From contig CAJYHL010000067.1 in NCBI GenBank assembly GCA_913774625.1, positions 1-36,245 on the forward strand: a stretch of DNA of 36,245 bases, given 5' to 3'. The stretch comes from an uncultured Acidovorax sp. (GTDB taxonomy: Bacteria > Pseudomonadota > Gammaproteobacteria > Burkholderiales > Burkholderiaceae_C). The notes under the pieces are model-generated. The model saw only the letters and a list, made by a program, of their open reading frames with translations. It did not search any database and was not told the origin of the DNA. Both the position numbers and the translations under genes were made by a program. Position 1 is the first letter of the stretch; each line of letters begins with the position of its first letter. Positions 15,483-24,083 of the stretch are shown here, piece by piece.

Positions 15483-16199
15483 ATGAGTTCCCAACTGCTG
15501 ATGATCGAAGACGACTCCCGCCTGGCCGAGATGGTGGGCGAGTACCTGGGCCAGTCCGGCCTGCAGGTCACCCACAAGGCGGACGGCGGCAGCGGGCTGG
15601 CGCACCTGCAGGGCGACGGCGGCTGGGCGCTGCCCGACCTGGTGATCCTTGACCTGATGCTGCCCGACATGGACGGCCTGGAAGTCTGCCGCCGCATCCG
15701 CGCCCTGCCCGGCGCCGCCGCCCAGGTGCCGGTGCTGATGCTCACCGCCAAGGGCGACCCCATGGACCGCATCATCGGCCTGGAGCTGGGCGCCGACGAC
15801 TACCTGCCCAAGCCCTTCGAGCCGCGCGAGCTGCTGGCGCGCATCCGCGCCATCCTGCGCCGGCGCGAAAGCGGCGCCCAGCCCGCGCCGCAGCTCATGC
15901 GCTTCGGCACGCTGGAGATCGACCGCGACGCGCGCAGCGTCACCGTGGGCGGCCAGCCGGCGGACCTCACCTCCTACCAGTTCGACCTGCTGGTGGCGCT
16001 GGCCGAGCGCGCCGGCCGCGTGCTCACGCGCGACCAGATCATGGAAGCCGTGCGCGGCCGCGAACTGGAGGCCTTCGACCGCTCCATCGACGTCCACATG
16101 GGCCGCATCCGCGCCGCCATCGAGCAGGACGCCAAGAACCCGCGCCGCATCCTCACCGTGCGCGGCGTGGGCTACGTCTTCGCAAAACAACAAGACTAG
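15483..16199 (+). CDS. OmpR-family response regulator, CpxR-like
   Basis: A 238-residue protein. Its receiver domain has the acidic pair E9-D10-D11, phospho-acceptor D57 (VILDLMLPDMDG), and the Lys of LPKPF. The C-terminal winged helix includes TSYQFDLLVALAERAGRVLTRDQIMEAV and the recognition stretch FDRSIDVHMGRIRAAI. The blocks MDRIIGLELGADDYLPKPF and ELEAFDRSIDVHM resemble E. coli CpxR more than OmpR or PhoP. The start at 15483 begins the receiver fold; the ATG at 15405 would add 26 residues without homology. No strong ribosome site is seen. The stop TAG abuts the kinase ATG, so the two are translationally linked. RstA remains an alternative family assignment. Confidence 0.9.
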   Translation: MSSQLLMIEDDSRLAEMVGEYLGQSGLQVTHKADGGSGLAHLQGDGGWALPDLVILDLMLPDMDGLEVCRRIRALPGAAAQVPVLMLTAKGDPMDRIIGLELGADDYLPKPFEPRELLARIRAILRRRESGAQPAPQLMRFGTLEIDRDARSVTVGGQPADLTSYQFDLLVALAERAGRVLTRDQIMEAVRGRELEAFDRSIDVHMGRIRAAIEQDAKNPRRILTVRGVGYVFAKQQD

Positions 16200-17426
16200 A
16201 TGTCCCTGGTCAGCCCCTTCTCCCGGCGCCTCTACCTGCGCATCTGGCTCGCCGTGGTGGGCGGAGTGGCGGTGTTCGCGCTGCTGGTGGGCTTCGCCTG
16301 GCGCATCGCGGCCGAGCACAACGCGCAGCAGGCCCTGGTGCAGCCGCCGGGGCGCGAATTCGTGCTGCGCGACGCCCAGGGCCATCCCCGGCTCAAGGGC
16401 CAGGCCGTGCGCCGGCCCACCGAGCCCGGCGAGGGCCTGGAGTTCGTGCTCGAAGGGCTGGACGGCGCCGCCTACACGCTGGAGATGTCGCCGCGCCAGC
16501 GCCCGCCCGGCCCCGGCCGGCACGACGCGGCCTTCTGGCTGCGCCCGCCCTTCGGCTTCCTGTGGATGCTGGCGCTGGTGGGCATCGCCGTCACCGTGGG
16601 CGTGTTTCCCATCATCCGCAAGCTGCTGCAGCGGCTGGAAACCCTGCAGCGCGGCGTGCAGCGCTTCGGCGAGGGCGACCTGTCGGTGCGCGTGGCCGAA
16701 CGCGGGCAGGACGAGGTGGCCGATCTGGCGCGCCAGTTCAACGCGGCGGCCGAGCGCATCGAGACGCTGGTCCAGTCCCACAAGTCGCTGCTGGCCAATG
16801 CCTCGCACGAGCTGCGCTCGCCGCTCACGCGCATCCGCATGGGGCTGGAGCTGATGCAGGGCAGCGCGCCCTCGCCCAGCTTCCGCGCCGAGATCCTGCG
16901 CAACATCGCCGAGCTGGACCAGCTGGTGGACGAGATCCTGCTCGCCAGCCGTCTCGATGCCCGCGAAGCCGACGTGGGCACCGTCGAGGCGGTGGACCTG
17001 ATGGGCCTGGCCGCAGAGGAATGCGTGCGCGTGGATGCCGAACTGCAGGTCGCCGAAGGCACGGCCGCCGACGCGCTGGAAGTGCGCGGCATCGCCAAGC
17101 TGCTGCGCCGCGCGCTGCGCAACCTGCTGGAAAACGCCCGCCGCTACAGCCAGGGCGACATCACCGTCACCCTGCGCAGCACCGGCACCCATGTGGAAGC
17201 CATGGTGTGCGACCACGGCCCGGGCGTGCCGGCCGAGCAGCGCGAACGCATCTTCGAGCCCTTCTACCGCCTGCCCGGCGCCAGCGAACGCTCCGGCGGC
17301 GTGGGCCTGGGCCTGGCGCTGGTGCGCTCCATCGCCGAACGCCACGACGGCCGCGTGTTCTGCACCGACCGGCCCGACGGCGCGGCCGGCGCCTGCTTCG
17401 TGCTGCAGCTGCCGCGCGCGGACTGA
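16200..17426 (+). CDS. Sensor histidine kinase, CpxA/RstB-like
   Basis: A 408-residue membrane kinase. TM1 is near residues 13-33, a short periplasmic region spans about 35-117, and TM2 is near 118-138. A HAMP segment follows (LQRGVQRFGEGDLSVRVAERG). The H box has phospho-acceptor His203 in ASHELRSPLTRIRMGLEL. The N box is NLLENARRYS (from 308). The G1 (DHGPGVP), F (FEPFYR) and G2 (GVGLGLALV) boxes are all present, so kinase and phosphatase chemistry should be intact. The ATG directly follows the regulator's stop codon. The periplasmic sensor is smaller than in E. coli CpxA, and its signal is unknown; envelope stress is suggested by the partner and by neighbouring ampG. Confidence 0.92.
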   Translation: MSLVSPFSRRLYLRIWLAVVGGVAVFALLVGFAWRIAAEHNAQQALVQPPGREFVLRDAQGHPRLKGQAVRRPTEPGEGLEFVLEGLDGAAYTLEMSPRQRPPGPGRHDAAFWLRPPFGFLWMLALVGIAVTVGVFPIIRKLLQRLETLQRGVQRFGEGDLSVRVAERGQDEVADLARQFNAAAERIETLVQSHKSLLANASHELRSPLTRIRMGLELMQGSAPSPSFRAEILRNIAELDQLVDEILLASRLDAREADVGTVEAVDLMGLAAEECVRVDAELQVAEGTAADALEVRGIAKLLRRALRNLLENARRYSQGDITVTLRSTGTHVEAMVCDHGPGVPAEQRERIFEPFYRLPGASERSGGVGLGLALVRSIAERHDGRVFCTDRPDGAAGACFVLQLPRAD

Positions 17427-17437
17427 CTGACCACCGC

Positions 17438-18733
17438 TCAGCGCTCGCGAGGCGCAGGCAGGGGCACCGGCTCGGGAACAGGCCAGCGCCGCGCCATGCC
17501 GCCCAGCACCGCCGCCCCCAGCACGAGCGCGCCGGCCGCCATGGCGAGCCCCTCGGCGAAGCCCTGCTGCGGCGTGGCCGCGTGGCGCAGCGCCCCGGCC
17601 ACCAGGGGCGGCCCGGCGATTTGCCCCAGACCGTAGGCACCCGTCAGCAGGCCCGCGAAGCTGTCGCCCGCCGCAGGCCAGATCCGCCGCGCCTCCTGCA
17701 GCGCATAGAAGGTGATGGCGGTGAACGGCAGCCCCAGCAGCAGGCTGCCCAGCGCGAAGCCCGCCACGCCCGGCCACGCCAGGCCCAGCACGATGCCCAG
17801 CGCCTGCACCACGTGGCAGCCGGCCAGCAGCCAGCGCCGGTCCCAGGCCGGCGGCGTGCGGGTGGACAGGGCCGCGCCCAGCGCCACGCCCGCGCCGAAC
17901 ACCGGCCAGAACAGGTCGGGCCAGGGCGAGCCGGCCGGCAGCACGCCGCGCGCGATCACCGGCAGGAAGGTGGCGGTGACGATGTAGCCCAGCCCCGCCA
18001 GCCCATAGGCCAGCGTGAGCAGCGCCCGGGCGGCCGGGCCGCCCGGGGGCGCGGGGCCGGCGCCTCCCGCCGCCGCACCGTCAGCCCCGGCCGCCCGCTG
18101 CGCCGCGCCGCGCACCACCGGCCACACCAGTGCGCACAGCACCGCGCACAGCAGCCCGAAGACAGCCCAGCCCGCGGCGGCCCGCCAGTGGGCCGACACC
18201 ATGGCGCTGGCCGACAGCCCCGTGAGCACGATGCCCAGCCCCGGCCCGCAGAAGATCAGCCCGCCCACCGCCGGCCGGCCCAGCGCCGCGAGCCGCGCCA
18301 TGCACCAGCCCGAGACGTTCAGGAACACCACGGCGCTGGCCACGCCGGCCGCCGCGCGCAGCGGCGCCCAGGCGCCGGGCAGGGGGAGGGCCATACCGCA
18401 AGTCAGCAGCACCGTGGCCGCCAGCCCCCAGCGGGCGAGCCGCGCGCCCTGCCACGCCCGCGACATGCGCGGGAACAGCCACGGCAGGGCCATGCAGGCC
18501 AGGGCCCCGGCCAGATAGCCCATGTAGTTGACGGTGGCCAGCCAGCTGCCGGCCGCCAGGCTCAGCACGCCGTCCCGCAGCATCATGGGCAGCAGCGGCG
18601 TGAAGGCGAAGCGGCCTATGCCCATGGCGGCGGCCAGCGCGGCCATGCCGGCCAGGGCGATGGCCAGCGGGCGGTCCGCAAGGGCGGGCCGGGCGGGCCC
18701 GGGGTTGGAAACGGATGCCATGCTGGCTCCCAT
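17438..18733 (-). CDS. YbfB/YjiJ-family MFS transporter
   Basis: A 431-residue, 12-helix MFS protein with the family signature MGIGRFAFTPLLPMM in helix 1, GSWLATVNYMGYLAGALA in helix 2, VFLNVSGWCMARL, and GGLIFCGPGLGIVLTGL. Substrates of the family are undefined. Two starts compete: ATG 18733, with AAGAGA upstream, and ATG 18721, with a very good GGGAG five bases away; the protein is otherwise identical. It is divergent from a LysR gene across only 58 bases, so it is probably under that regulator. Its 3' end is 11 bases from the convergent histidine kinase gene. Confidence 0.87.
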   Translation of the reverse strand: MGASMASVSNPGPARPALADRPLAIALAGMAALAAAMGIGRFAFTPLLPMMLRDGVLSLAAGSWLATVNYMGYLAGALACMALPWLFPRMSRAWQGARLARWGLAATVLLTCGMALPLPGAWAPLRAAAGVASAVVFLNVSGWCMARLAALGRPAVGGLIFCGPGLGIVLTGLSASAMVSAHWRAAAGWAVFGLLCAVLCALVWPVVRGAAQRAAGADGAAAGGAGPAPPGGPAARALLTLAYGLAGLGYIVTATFLPVIARGVLPAGSPWPDLFWPVFGAGVALGAALSTRTPPAWDRRWLLAGCHVVQALGIVLGLAWPGVAGFALGSLLLGLPFTAITFYALQEARRIWPAAGDSFAGLLTGAYGLGQIAGPPLVAGALRHAATPQQGFAEGLAMAAGALVLGAAVLGGMARRWPVPEPVPLPAPRER

Positions 18734-18752
18734 GGGAAAAATCTCTTTTTCA

Positions 18753-18767
18753 GATTAACATTCAATC
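18753..18767. promoter_or_regulatory. Possible LysR operator
   Basis: GATT-N7-AATC (GATTAACATTCAATC) is a short symmetric element in the 58-base AT-rich gap between the divergent MFS and LysR genes. The arms are only four bases, so the call is tentative. Confidence 0.3.
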
Positions 18768-18791
18768 AATCCATCTCTCAAGAAGAATTTC

Positions 18792-19661
18792 ATGGATCTC
18801 TCCGCCCTGGAAATCTTTCGTGCCGTGGCGGCCGAAGGCAGCGTGACACGCGCGGCCGAGCGGCTGGGCCGGGTGCAGTCCAACGTGACCACCCGCGTGC
18901 AGCAGCTGGAGGAACAGCTGGGCGCCACCCTGTTCCTGCGCGAAGGCCGGCGCATGGCGCTGACACCGGCCGGCACCTCGCTGGTGGCCTATGCCGACCG
19001 GCTGCTGGCGCTGGCCGAAGAGGCGCGCCAGGCCCTGCACCCCGGCACGCCCGGCGGCCGGCTGCGCCTGGGCGCCATGGAAAGCACCGCCGCCACCCGC
19101 CTGCCCGCCCCGCTGGCGCGCCTGCATGCACAGTGGCCCGGCCTGCAGCTGGAGCTGCGCACCGGCCCGTCGCGCGACCTGGTGGACCAAGTGCTGGCCC
19201 ACGCCGCCGACTGCGCCCTGGTCGCCTGGCCGCCGCCGGGCGTGGACCCGGAGGCGCCGGTGGAGATCACGCCCGTCTTCACCGAATCGATCTGCATCGC
19301 CCTGCCCGCCGGCCACCCGCCGGTAGAACGCCCAGGCGACCTGCAGGTGGACACGCTGGCCGCCTTCGCCCCCGGCTGCACCTACCGCCGCATGGGCGAG
19401 GACTGGATGCGCGCGCAGCGGCACGGCGCCGCGCCCCAGGTGCTGGAGCTGGCCTCCTACCACGCCATCCTGGCCTGCGTGGCCGCCGGGCGCTGCGCCG
19501 GGGTGGTGCCGCAGTCCGTCATCGACCTGATGCGCGAGCCGCCCGCGCTGCGCTGGGTGCCGCTGGCCGAGCGTGACACCGTGCTGGTGCGCCGGCGCGG
19601 CTGGCAGACGCCGGCGCTGGACGCGCTGCTGCAGGTTCTGCGGGACTGCGCCACCGCCTGA
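18792..19661 (+). CDS. LysR-family transcriptional regulator
   Basis: A 289-residue protein. The HTH is at residues 1-60 (LSALEIFRAVAAEGSVTRAAERLGRVQSNVTTRVQQLEEQLG, LFLREGRRMALTPAG). A periplasmic-binding-protein-like effector domain follows (GRLRLGAMESTAATRLPAPLARL, DCALVAWPPPG, VLELASYHAILACVAAGRCAGVVPQSVID). AAGAAG lies about 7 bases before the ATG. It is divergent from the YbfB/YjiJ-type transporter gene and followed by the nitronate monooxygenase gene 37 bases later, so it may regulate both. The inducer is not known. Confidence 0.92.
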   Translation: MDLSALEIFRAVAAEGSVTRAAERLGRVQSNVTTRVQQLEEQLGATLFLREGRRMALTPAGTSLVAYADRLLALAEEARQALHPGTPGGRLRLGAMESTAATRLPAPLARLHAQWPGLQLELRTGPSRDLVDQVLAHAADCALVAWPPPGVDPEAPVEITPVFTESICIALPAGHPPVERPGDLQVDTLAAFAPGCTYRRMGEDWMRAQRHGAAPQVLELASYHAILACVAAGRCAGVVPQSVIDLMREPPALRWVPLAERDTVLVRRRGWQTPALDALLQVLRDCATA

Positions 19662-19698
19662 CCGCCCCCCATTCGACCGACCGACAGGAGACCCGCCC

Positions 19699-20781
19699 AT
19701 GCACACCCGCCCCGCCCCGCTCTTCGCCCGCCTGGGCGTCGCCCTGCCCATCGTGCAGGGGCCCATGACCGGATCGGACACGCCGGCCCTGGCCGCCGCC
19801 GTGTCCGAAGCCGGCGGCCTGGGCATGCTGGGCTGCGGCATGCGCTCGCCCGCCGCCATGGCCGAAGCCGCCGCCGAAGTGCGCCGCCGCACAGCCCAAC
19901 CCTTCGGCATGAACCTCTTCGTGCAGGCCACGCCTGCGCCCGATGCGGACACGGTGCGCGAGGCGCTGGACCGGCTGGCGCCGCTCTGCGCCGAATTCGG
20001 CCTGCAGCCCGCCGTGCCCGCGCAGTGGTGCGAAGACTTCGCGGCGCAGTTCGAGGCCCTGGTCGAGGCCCGCCCGGCCGTCGCCAGCTTCACCTTCGGC
20101 ATCCTCGATGCGCGCCAGGTGGAACGCCTGCAGGCGGCGGGCTGCACCGTGATCGGCACCGCCACCACCGTGGCGGAAGCCCGTGCCTGGGCCGATGTGG
20201 GCGCCGATGCGGTCTGCGCCAGCGGGCTGGAGGCCGGCGGACACCGGGGCACCTTCCTGGCCGGCTTCGAGGCCAGCCTGGTGGGCACGCTGGCCCTGGT
20301 GCCGCAGTGCGTGGATGCGCTCGCCGGCCTGCCGGTGATCGCGGCCGGCGGCATCATGGACGGGCGCGGCATCGCCGCCGCCCAGGCCCTGGGCGCCCAG
20401 GGCGTGCAGATGGGCACGGCCTTCCTGACCTGCCCGGAATCCGCCATCGGGCCGGCCTACCGCGCCGCGCTGGCGGCCGCGGGCGAGACGGACACGCGCA
20501 TCACCCGCGTGTTCTCGGGCCGGCCGGCGCGCGGCATCGTCAACGCCACCATGGAGCGGCTCGCCGCCTTCGAGGCCGCCGTGCCGGCCTACCCGGTGCA
20601 GAACGCGCTGATGGGGCCTGTGCGCAAGGCCGCCGCCGCCCAGGGCCAGGCCGATGCGCTGGCGCTCTGGGCCGGGCAGGGCGTGGCGGCGGCGCGGCCG
20701 ATGCCGGCTGGGGAGCTGGTGGCGGTGCTGGAGCGGGAATGGCGCGCGGCCGTGGCCGGCATGGCGGCCCGCAGCGATTAA
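19699..20781 (+). CDS. Nitronate monooxygenase (2-nitropropane dioxygenase family)
   Basis: A 360-residue FMN-dependent TIM-barrel enzyme. Key blocks are LPIVQGPMTGSDTPALAAAVSEAGGLGML (start of barrel, flavin contact), QPFGMNLFVQ, AAGCTVIGTATTVAEA, ADAVCASGLEAGGHRGTF (phosphate and substrate loop with the conserved His), and PVIAAGGIMDGRGIAAAQALGAQGVQMGTAFL. These enzymes oxidise alkyl nitronates, including the toxin 3-nitropropionate, to carbonyls and nitrite. The ATG at 19699 has AGGAG nine bases upstream; the longer open frame from 19573 overlaps the LysR gene and is not used. A role in detoxification is likely. Confidence 0.92.
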   Translation: MHTRPAPLFARLGVALPIVQGPMTGSDTPALAAAVSEAGGLGMLGCGMRSPAAMAEAAAEVRRRTAQPFGMNLFVQATPAPDADTVREALDRLAPLCAEFGLQPAVPAQWCEDFAAQFEALVEARPAVASFTFGILDARQVERLQAAGCTVIGTATTVAEARAWADVGADAVCASGLEAGGHRGTFLAGFEASLVGTLALVPQCVDALAGLPVIAAGGIMDGRGIAAAQALGAQGVQMGTAFLTCPESAIGPAYRAALAAAGETDTRITRVFSGRPARGIVNATMERLAAFEAAVPAYPVQNALMGPVRKAAAAQGQADALALWAGQGVAAARPMPAGELVAVLEREWRAAVAGMAARSD

Positions 20782-20794
20782 GGCCCCACCCGCC

Positions 20795-20848
20795 TGAAGC
20801 CCAGGCAGATCAAGCGCAATCAGCTATATTTTCAATAGCAAACAGCGA
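20795..20848. repeat. Dispersed-repeat remnant (Comamonadaceae REP-like) with hairpin
   Basis: Between the convergent monooxygenase and glycosyltransferase genes lies an AT-rich element that contains, on the minus strand, ATAGCTGATTGCGCTTGATC. It has a small hairpin, GCTAT-ATTTTCA-ATAGC (20823-20839). I recall very similar intergenic words (ATAGCTGCTTGCGCTTGAT) in many Acidovorax-related genomes. It may also help end transcription from both sides. No second copy was noticed in this window. Confidence 0.45.
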
Positions 20849-20850
20849 GA

Positions 20851-21870
20851 TCAGCGAGGCTTGGCGGAATCCATGGCATCCGCCATCAGCTGCTGCCCCG
20901 CGATGCTTTCAGGCAGATAGAGCCCGCGCGCCAGATAGTCGTCCAGCTTGCGGCGGTCCGGCGCGCGCAGCTTGATGAGCGGCGGCAGCGCGCCCGTGGG
21001 CCGCGAGAAGAGCAGCCGCAGCTTGAGCGGCGTGCGGCCCCAGCGGCCCAGCAGGTGGTAGTAGAACGGCCCGTCCTCGGCGCGGGCCAGCGCCAGCCGG
21101 TAGCCGCCGCGCGTGCGCAGGATGAACTGCAGCGCCAAGTGCATGCTCAGGTAGTCGGGCGCATCGATGTGCTGGCGCACATCCTCGTAGACGCCCAGCG
21201 ACTGCAGGTGGGCGATGTATTCATGCCCCGTGCGGTGGATGACCTGGGTGGTGAATTCGTGCTGCAGGTCGGCGATGAAGCGGCTGCCCGGGGGCGCGGC
21301 CATGAACCAGTTTTCCACCACCGGGTAGGCCGCATCGCGCGTGTGGCGCTCCAGGTAGAAGCCCACGAAGTCGGCCGGCGTGCGCGCCTGCTGCTCCGCC
21401 ACCCAGTCCAGCGGCGCGGTGAGGATGCTGCTGGCGTCCACCCAGATGCCGCCATGCAGGCGCAGCAGCTCCAGCCGGATCCAGTCGGCGCGCTTGGCGG
21501 GTGAGACCTGGTCGAGCACGGCCGGGATCTCCGGCAGCCAGGCGCGGGCGGAAACGTCGTCCAGCAGGCGGATCTCGTAGCCCGGGCTGCTGCGCCGCCA
21601 GTTGGCGAAGCAGCGCTGGATCAGCAGCGGCGGCGCCGCGCCCTTCCAGTAAGCCCAGATGACGCGCGGGATGGGCCTGGGTGCGGCTCCGTCCACGGCA
21701 GGCACGGGCGCGCCGGGCGCCGGTGCGATGGCATGCAGCGCGAAGGCCGGCGGCGGGCAGGCTTCGAGCCGGCGCGGCCACAGGCCGTAGAAGCGGCGCA
21801 GGCCGCGCGCCAGCCAGAGTTCGCCGCGCGTCTTGAACGAGGGGAGGGACGGTGCGGCAGCAGAAGTCAT
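20851..21870 (-). CDS. Capsular-polysaccharide-synthesis-type glycosyltransferase (GT32-like)
   Basis: A 339-residue protein of the Caps_synth/Gly_transf_sug type. Visible motifs are IPRVIWAYWKG, FANWRRSSPGYEIRLLDD, the sugar-nucleotide block KRADWIRLELLRLHGGIWVDASSI (in place of the DxD motif), and AYPVVENWFMAAPPGS. The start ATG at 21870 overlaps the upstream GT2 stop by four bases; the open frame reaching back to 22830 is a shadow of GT2. It is the last gene of the ligase-GT4-GT2 operon and resembles the divergent gene at 25574. It probably adds a sugar to LPS core, O-antigen or capsule; donor and acceptor are unknown. Confidence 0.85.
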   Translation of the reverse strand: MTSAAAPSLPSFKTRGELWLARGLRRFYGLWPRRLEACPPPAFALHAIAPAPGAPVPAVDGAAPRPIPRVIWAYWKGAAPPLLIQRCFANWRRSSPGYEIRLLDDVSARAWLPEIPAVLDQVSPAKRADWIRLELLRLHGGIWVDASSILTAPLDWVAEQQARTPADFVGFYLERHTRDAAYPVVENWFMAAPPGSRFIADLQHEFTTQVIHRTGHEYIAHLQSLGVYEDVRQHIDAPDYLSMHLALQFILRTRGGYRLALARAEDGPFYYHLLGRWGRTPLKLRLLFSRPTGALPPLIKLRAPDRRKLDDYLARGLYLPESIAGQQLMADAMDSAKPR

Positions 21871-22916
21871 CGTTGTCGGAGCGCGTGGGCGCGCAGGAAT
21901 TTCAGGCGCCGCAGCCACCAGCCGCGCAGCAGATAGGCGCGTGCCAGCGCGTCGGCGGGCAGCGGCGAGGCGGCGGCGAAGTCGGCGCGGATGCGGCCGG
22001 CCGCGGCGTCCAGCGCCGCCGCATCGGCGCCGGGCTGGGCGGCGGCGCGGGCCACCACGCGCATGGCACCCATCAGGCTGCGCGCGCACTGGTGGGCCAG
22101 GGCGAAGCGCAGCGCGGCGTCCTCGGCTTCGGGCCGGCCGCGCAGCGCCTCGCTGAAGGCGCGCAGGGCGGCGGACTGGTCCATGGCCTTGGGCAGCGTC
22201 ATGGTGGACAGGATGCTGCCGCCGCGCTGGCGGTAGGCCACCCAGGGCCGGGGCGCATGCCAGTAGCTGCGCGCGCCCAGCAGGGCCAGGGGCATGGTCG
22301 CCATGTCCTCGAAATAGCGGCCGGGCGGAAAGCGCACCGCGTCCGGCCAGAGCGCACGGCGCGTGATCTTGGACCAGGCATGCAGCTGCCCCGTCGCCAG
22401 CAGGCCGGCCAGCAGTTCGGCCCCGCCAGGGCGCAGCGCGGCATGCGGGCCGGCGAAGGTGTTGCGGTGGCCTTCGCCGCGCAGCCGGTGCTTCAGGCGC
22501 GGCCGCTCGCGCCAGACGGCGAAGTCGCACAGCACGGCGTCGGGCGCGTGCAGGCGCACCACCTCGCGCAGGCCCGCGATGGCGCCGGGCAGCAGCTTGT
22601 CGTCGGAATCGAGGAACCAGAGATAGTCGCCGCGCGCCGCGCCGATCATGGTGTTGCGCGCGGCGCTCAGCCCGCCGTTGCGCTCGTGGCGCAGCAGCCG
22701 CAGGCGGCCGGGCCAGCGCGCATCCAGCGCGGCGATGACGTCGGCGGAACCATCGGTGGAGCAATCGTCCAGCAGCAGCACTTCGACGCCCGCGTCGGCC
22801 GGTGCCTGGGCCAGCACGGATTCGATGCATTCGGCCAGGTAGTCGCGCACGTTGTAGACCGGCACCAGCACGCTGAGCCAGGGCGAGGCGGGGGCAGCCT
22901 GGGGAGACGGATTCAT
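21867..22916 (-). CDS. Glycosyltransferase family 2
   Basis: A 349-residue protein with a GT-A fold at the N-terminus: LSVLVPVYNVRDYLAECIESVLAQ, LLLDDCSTDGSADVI, NGGLSAARNTMIGAARGDYLWFLDSDD, where DSDD is the metal and nucleotide-sugar site. The C-terminal half (about 190-349) is family-specific and Ala/Arg-rich. ATGA overlaps occur at both ends (22913-22916 with the GT4 stop, 21867-21870 with the next start), so the three transferases are translated as a coupled unit. It likely acts at the cytoplasmic face in LPS or surface glycan assembly. Sugar specificity cannot be inferred. Confidence 0.9.
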   Translation of the reverse strand: MNPSPQAAPASPWLSVLVPVYNVRDYLAECIESVLAQAPADAGVEVLLLDDCSTDGSADVIAALDARWPGRLRLLRHERNGGLSAARNTMIGAARGDYLWFLDSDDKLLPGAIAGLREVVRLHAPDAVLCDFAVWRERPRLKHRLRGEGHRNTFAGPHAALRPGGAELLAGLLATGQLHAWSKITRRALWPDAVRFPPGRYFEDMATMPLALLGARSYWHAPRPWVAYRQRGGSILSTMTLPKAMDQSAALRAFSEALRGRPEAEDAALRFALAHQCARSLMGAMRVVARAAAQPGADAAALDAAAGRIRADFAAASPLPADALARAYLLRGWWLRRLKFLRAHALRQR

Positions 22917-24058
22917 GGCGCAGCGGGCTCCACCGGCAGCAGGCCGTGCAGCAGCGCCTCGTAGCGCGCCGTCATGGTGGGCAGGCCGTAGCGGGCCACG
23001 GCGTCCTCGCGGGCGGCGGCGGCCATGCGGGCGGCGGCATCGGCATCGGTCAGCAGCAGCGCCAGCGCGTCGGCCAGCGATGCCGCATCGCCGGGCTCGG
23101 CCAGCAGGCCGTTGCGGCCGGGCGCGATCACCTCCTGCACGCCCACCACGCGGCTGCCCACCACGGCGCAGCCCGCGGCCATGCCTTCGATGAGCGAGAG
23201 CGGCATGCCCTCGTAATGCGTGGAGAGCACGCAGATCCGCTGGCCCATCAGCAGCCCCGGCACGTCGGCGCAATGGCCGATGAACTGCACCTGGGGCAGC
23301 AGGTCCAGCTCCTGCGCCAGCCGCTCGGCCGCGTGCCGGGCGCTGGCCTTGCCGCCGCCGGCCAGGCGCACGGGCGGGGTCAGGCCGCGATCGCGCAGCA
23401 GCGCCACGGCGCGCAGCAGCGTGGCATGGTCCTTCTGGCGGGCGAAGCGGGCGGCCATCACGATGCCGGGCGCGCGCTGCTGGAAAGGCTGGGCTGCGGC
23501 CTGGGCGAAGGGTTCGAGCCGCACGCCGTTGGGAATGGCGTGGATGCGGTCGGCCGGGAATCCGCGCTCCAGCAGGGTGCTGCGCACGCCTTCGGAAACG
23601 CCCACGATCGCCGCCGTGCGCCGCGCCAGCCAGCGCGCCTGGGCCAGCCGCCAGGCGGTATAGCGCTCGCGCGAGTTGTGCTCCACATGCACCAGCCGGG
23701 GCACGCCCGCCAGCAGGCCGGCATAGCGGCCCCAGAGGTGTTCGCTGAAGCCGTGCGCGACCAGGATGTCGGGCTGCCAGCGCCGGCACAGCGCCGCCAG
23801 CTGCCACACGGTGGCGGCGTGCGCCCAGCCGGGCACCACTTCGACGCCCAGGCCCTCGGCGCGCAGCGCGGCCACCCGCTCGGGCGTGGTGGTGCGCCGC
23901 TTGGCGCGCAATGCCAGCAGGGCCTCGAAGCGGCCCGACGCGGCATGCGCGCGCACCAGATCGACGGCCACCTGCGTGGCGCCGGAAAAGCCGCCGGTCA
24001 CGAAGTGCAGCACGCGCGGCCGGCGCACGGCGGAGGGCGGTTGCGCGCTCGTCGTCAC
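22913..24058 (-). CDS. Glycosyltransferase family 4
   Basis: A 381-residue GT-B fold protein. The N-terminal acceptor domain starts RVLHFVTGGFSGATQVAVDLVRAH. The linker is VSEGVRSTLLERGFPADRIHAIPNGV. The C-terminal donor domain has PGIVMAARFARQKDHATLLRAVALL, FIGHCADVPGLLMGQRICVLSTHYEGMPLSLIEGMAAGCAVVGS, with the retaining-GT EX7E element formed around EGMPLSLIE. It lies 25 bases after the ligase-like gene and overlaps GT2 by four bases. It is probably an LPS or exopolysaccharide hexosyltransferase. Confidence 0.92.
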   Translation of the reverse strand: MTTSAQPPSAVRRPRVLHFVTGGFSGATQVAVDLVRAHAASGRFEALLALRAKRRTTTPERVAALRAEGLGVEVVPGWAHAATVWQLAALCRRWQPDILVAHGFSEHLWGRYAGLLAGVPRLVHVEHNSRERYTAWRLAQARWLARRTAAIVGVSEGVRSTLLERGFPADRIHAIPNGVRLEPFAQAAAQPFQQRAPGIVMAARFARQKDHATLLRAVALLRDRGLTPPVRLAGGGKASARHAAERLAQELDLLPQVQFIGHCADVPGLLMGQRICVLSTHYEGMPLSLIEGMAAGCAVVGSRVVGVQEVIAPGRNGLLAEPGDAASLADALALLLTDADAAARMAAAAREDAVARYGLPTMTARYEALLHGLLPVEPAAP

Positions 24059-24083
24059 GGGGCGGGCCTCACGGTCGCCGCGG

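Noticed and set aside
17427-17437. Search for a terminator between the convergent kinase and MFS genes
   Set aside because: Only 11 bases separate the genes and no hairpin with T-run was found.
15381-17777. A 798-codon minus-strand open frame
   Set aside because: It is antisense to the two-component pair, with low-complexity HQ/AG-rich composition and no motif.
16562-19576. A 1004-codon open frame on the plus strand
   Set aside because: It runs in another frame through the histidine kinase, antisense to the MFS gene, and into the LysR gene. Its composition (Arg/Ala/Gly/Pro/His-rich) is that of a high-GC shadow, and the real genes all have clear domain motifs.
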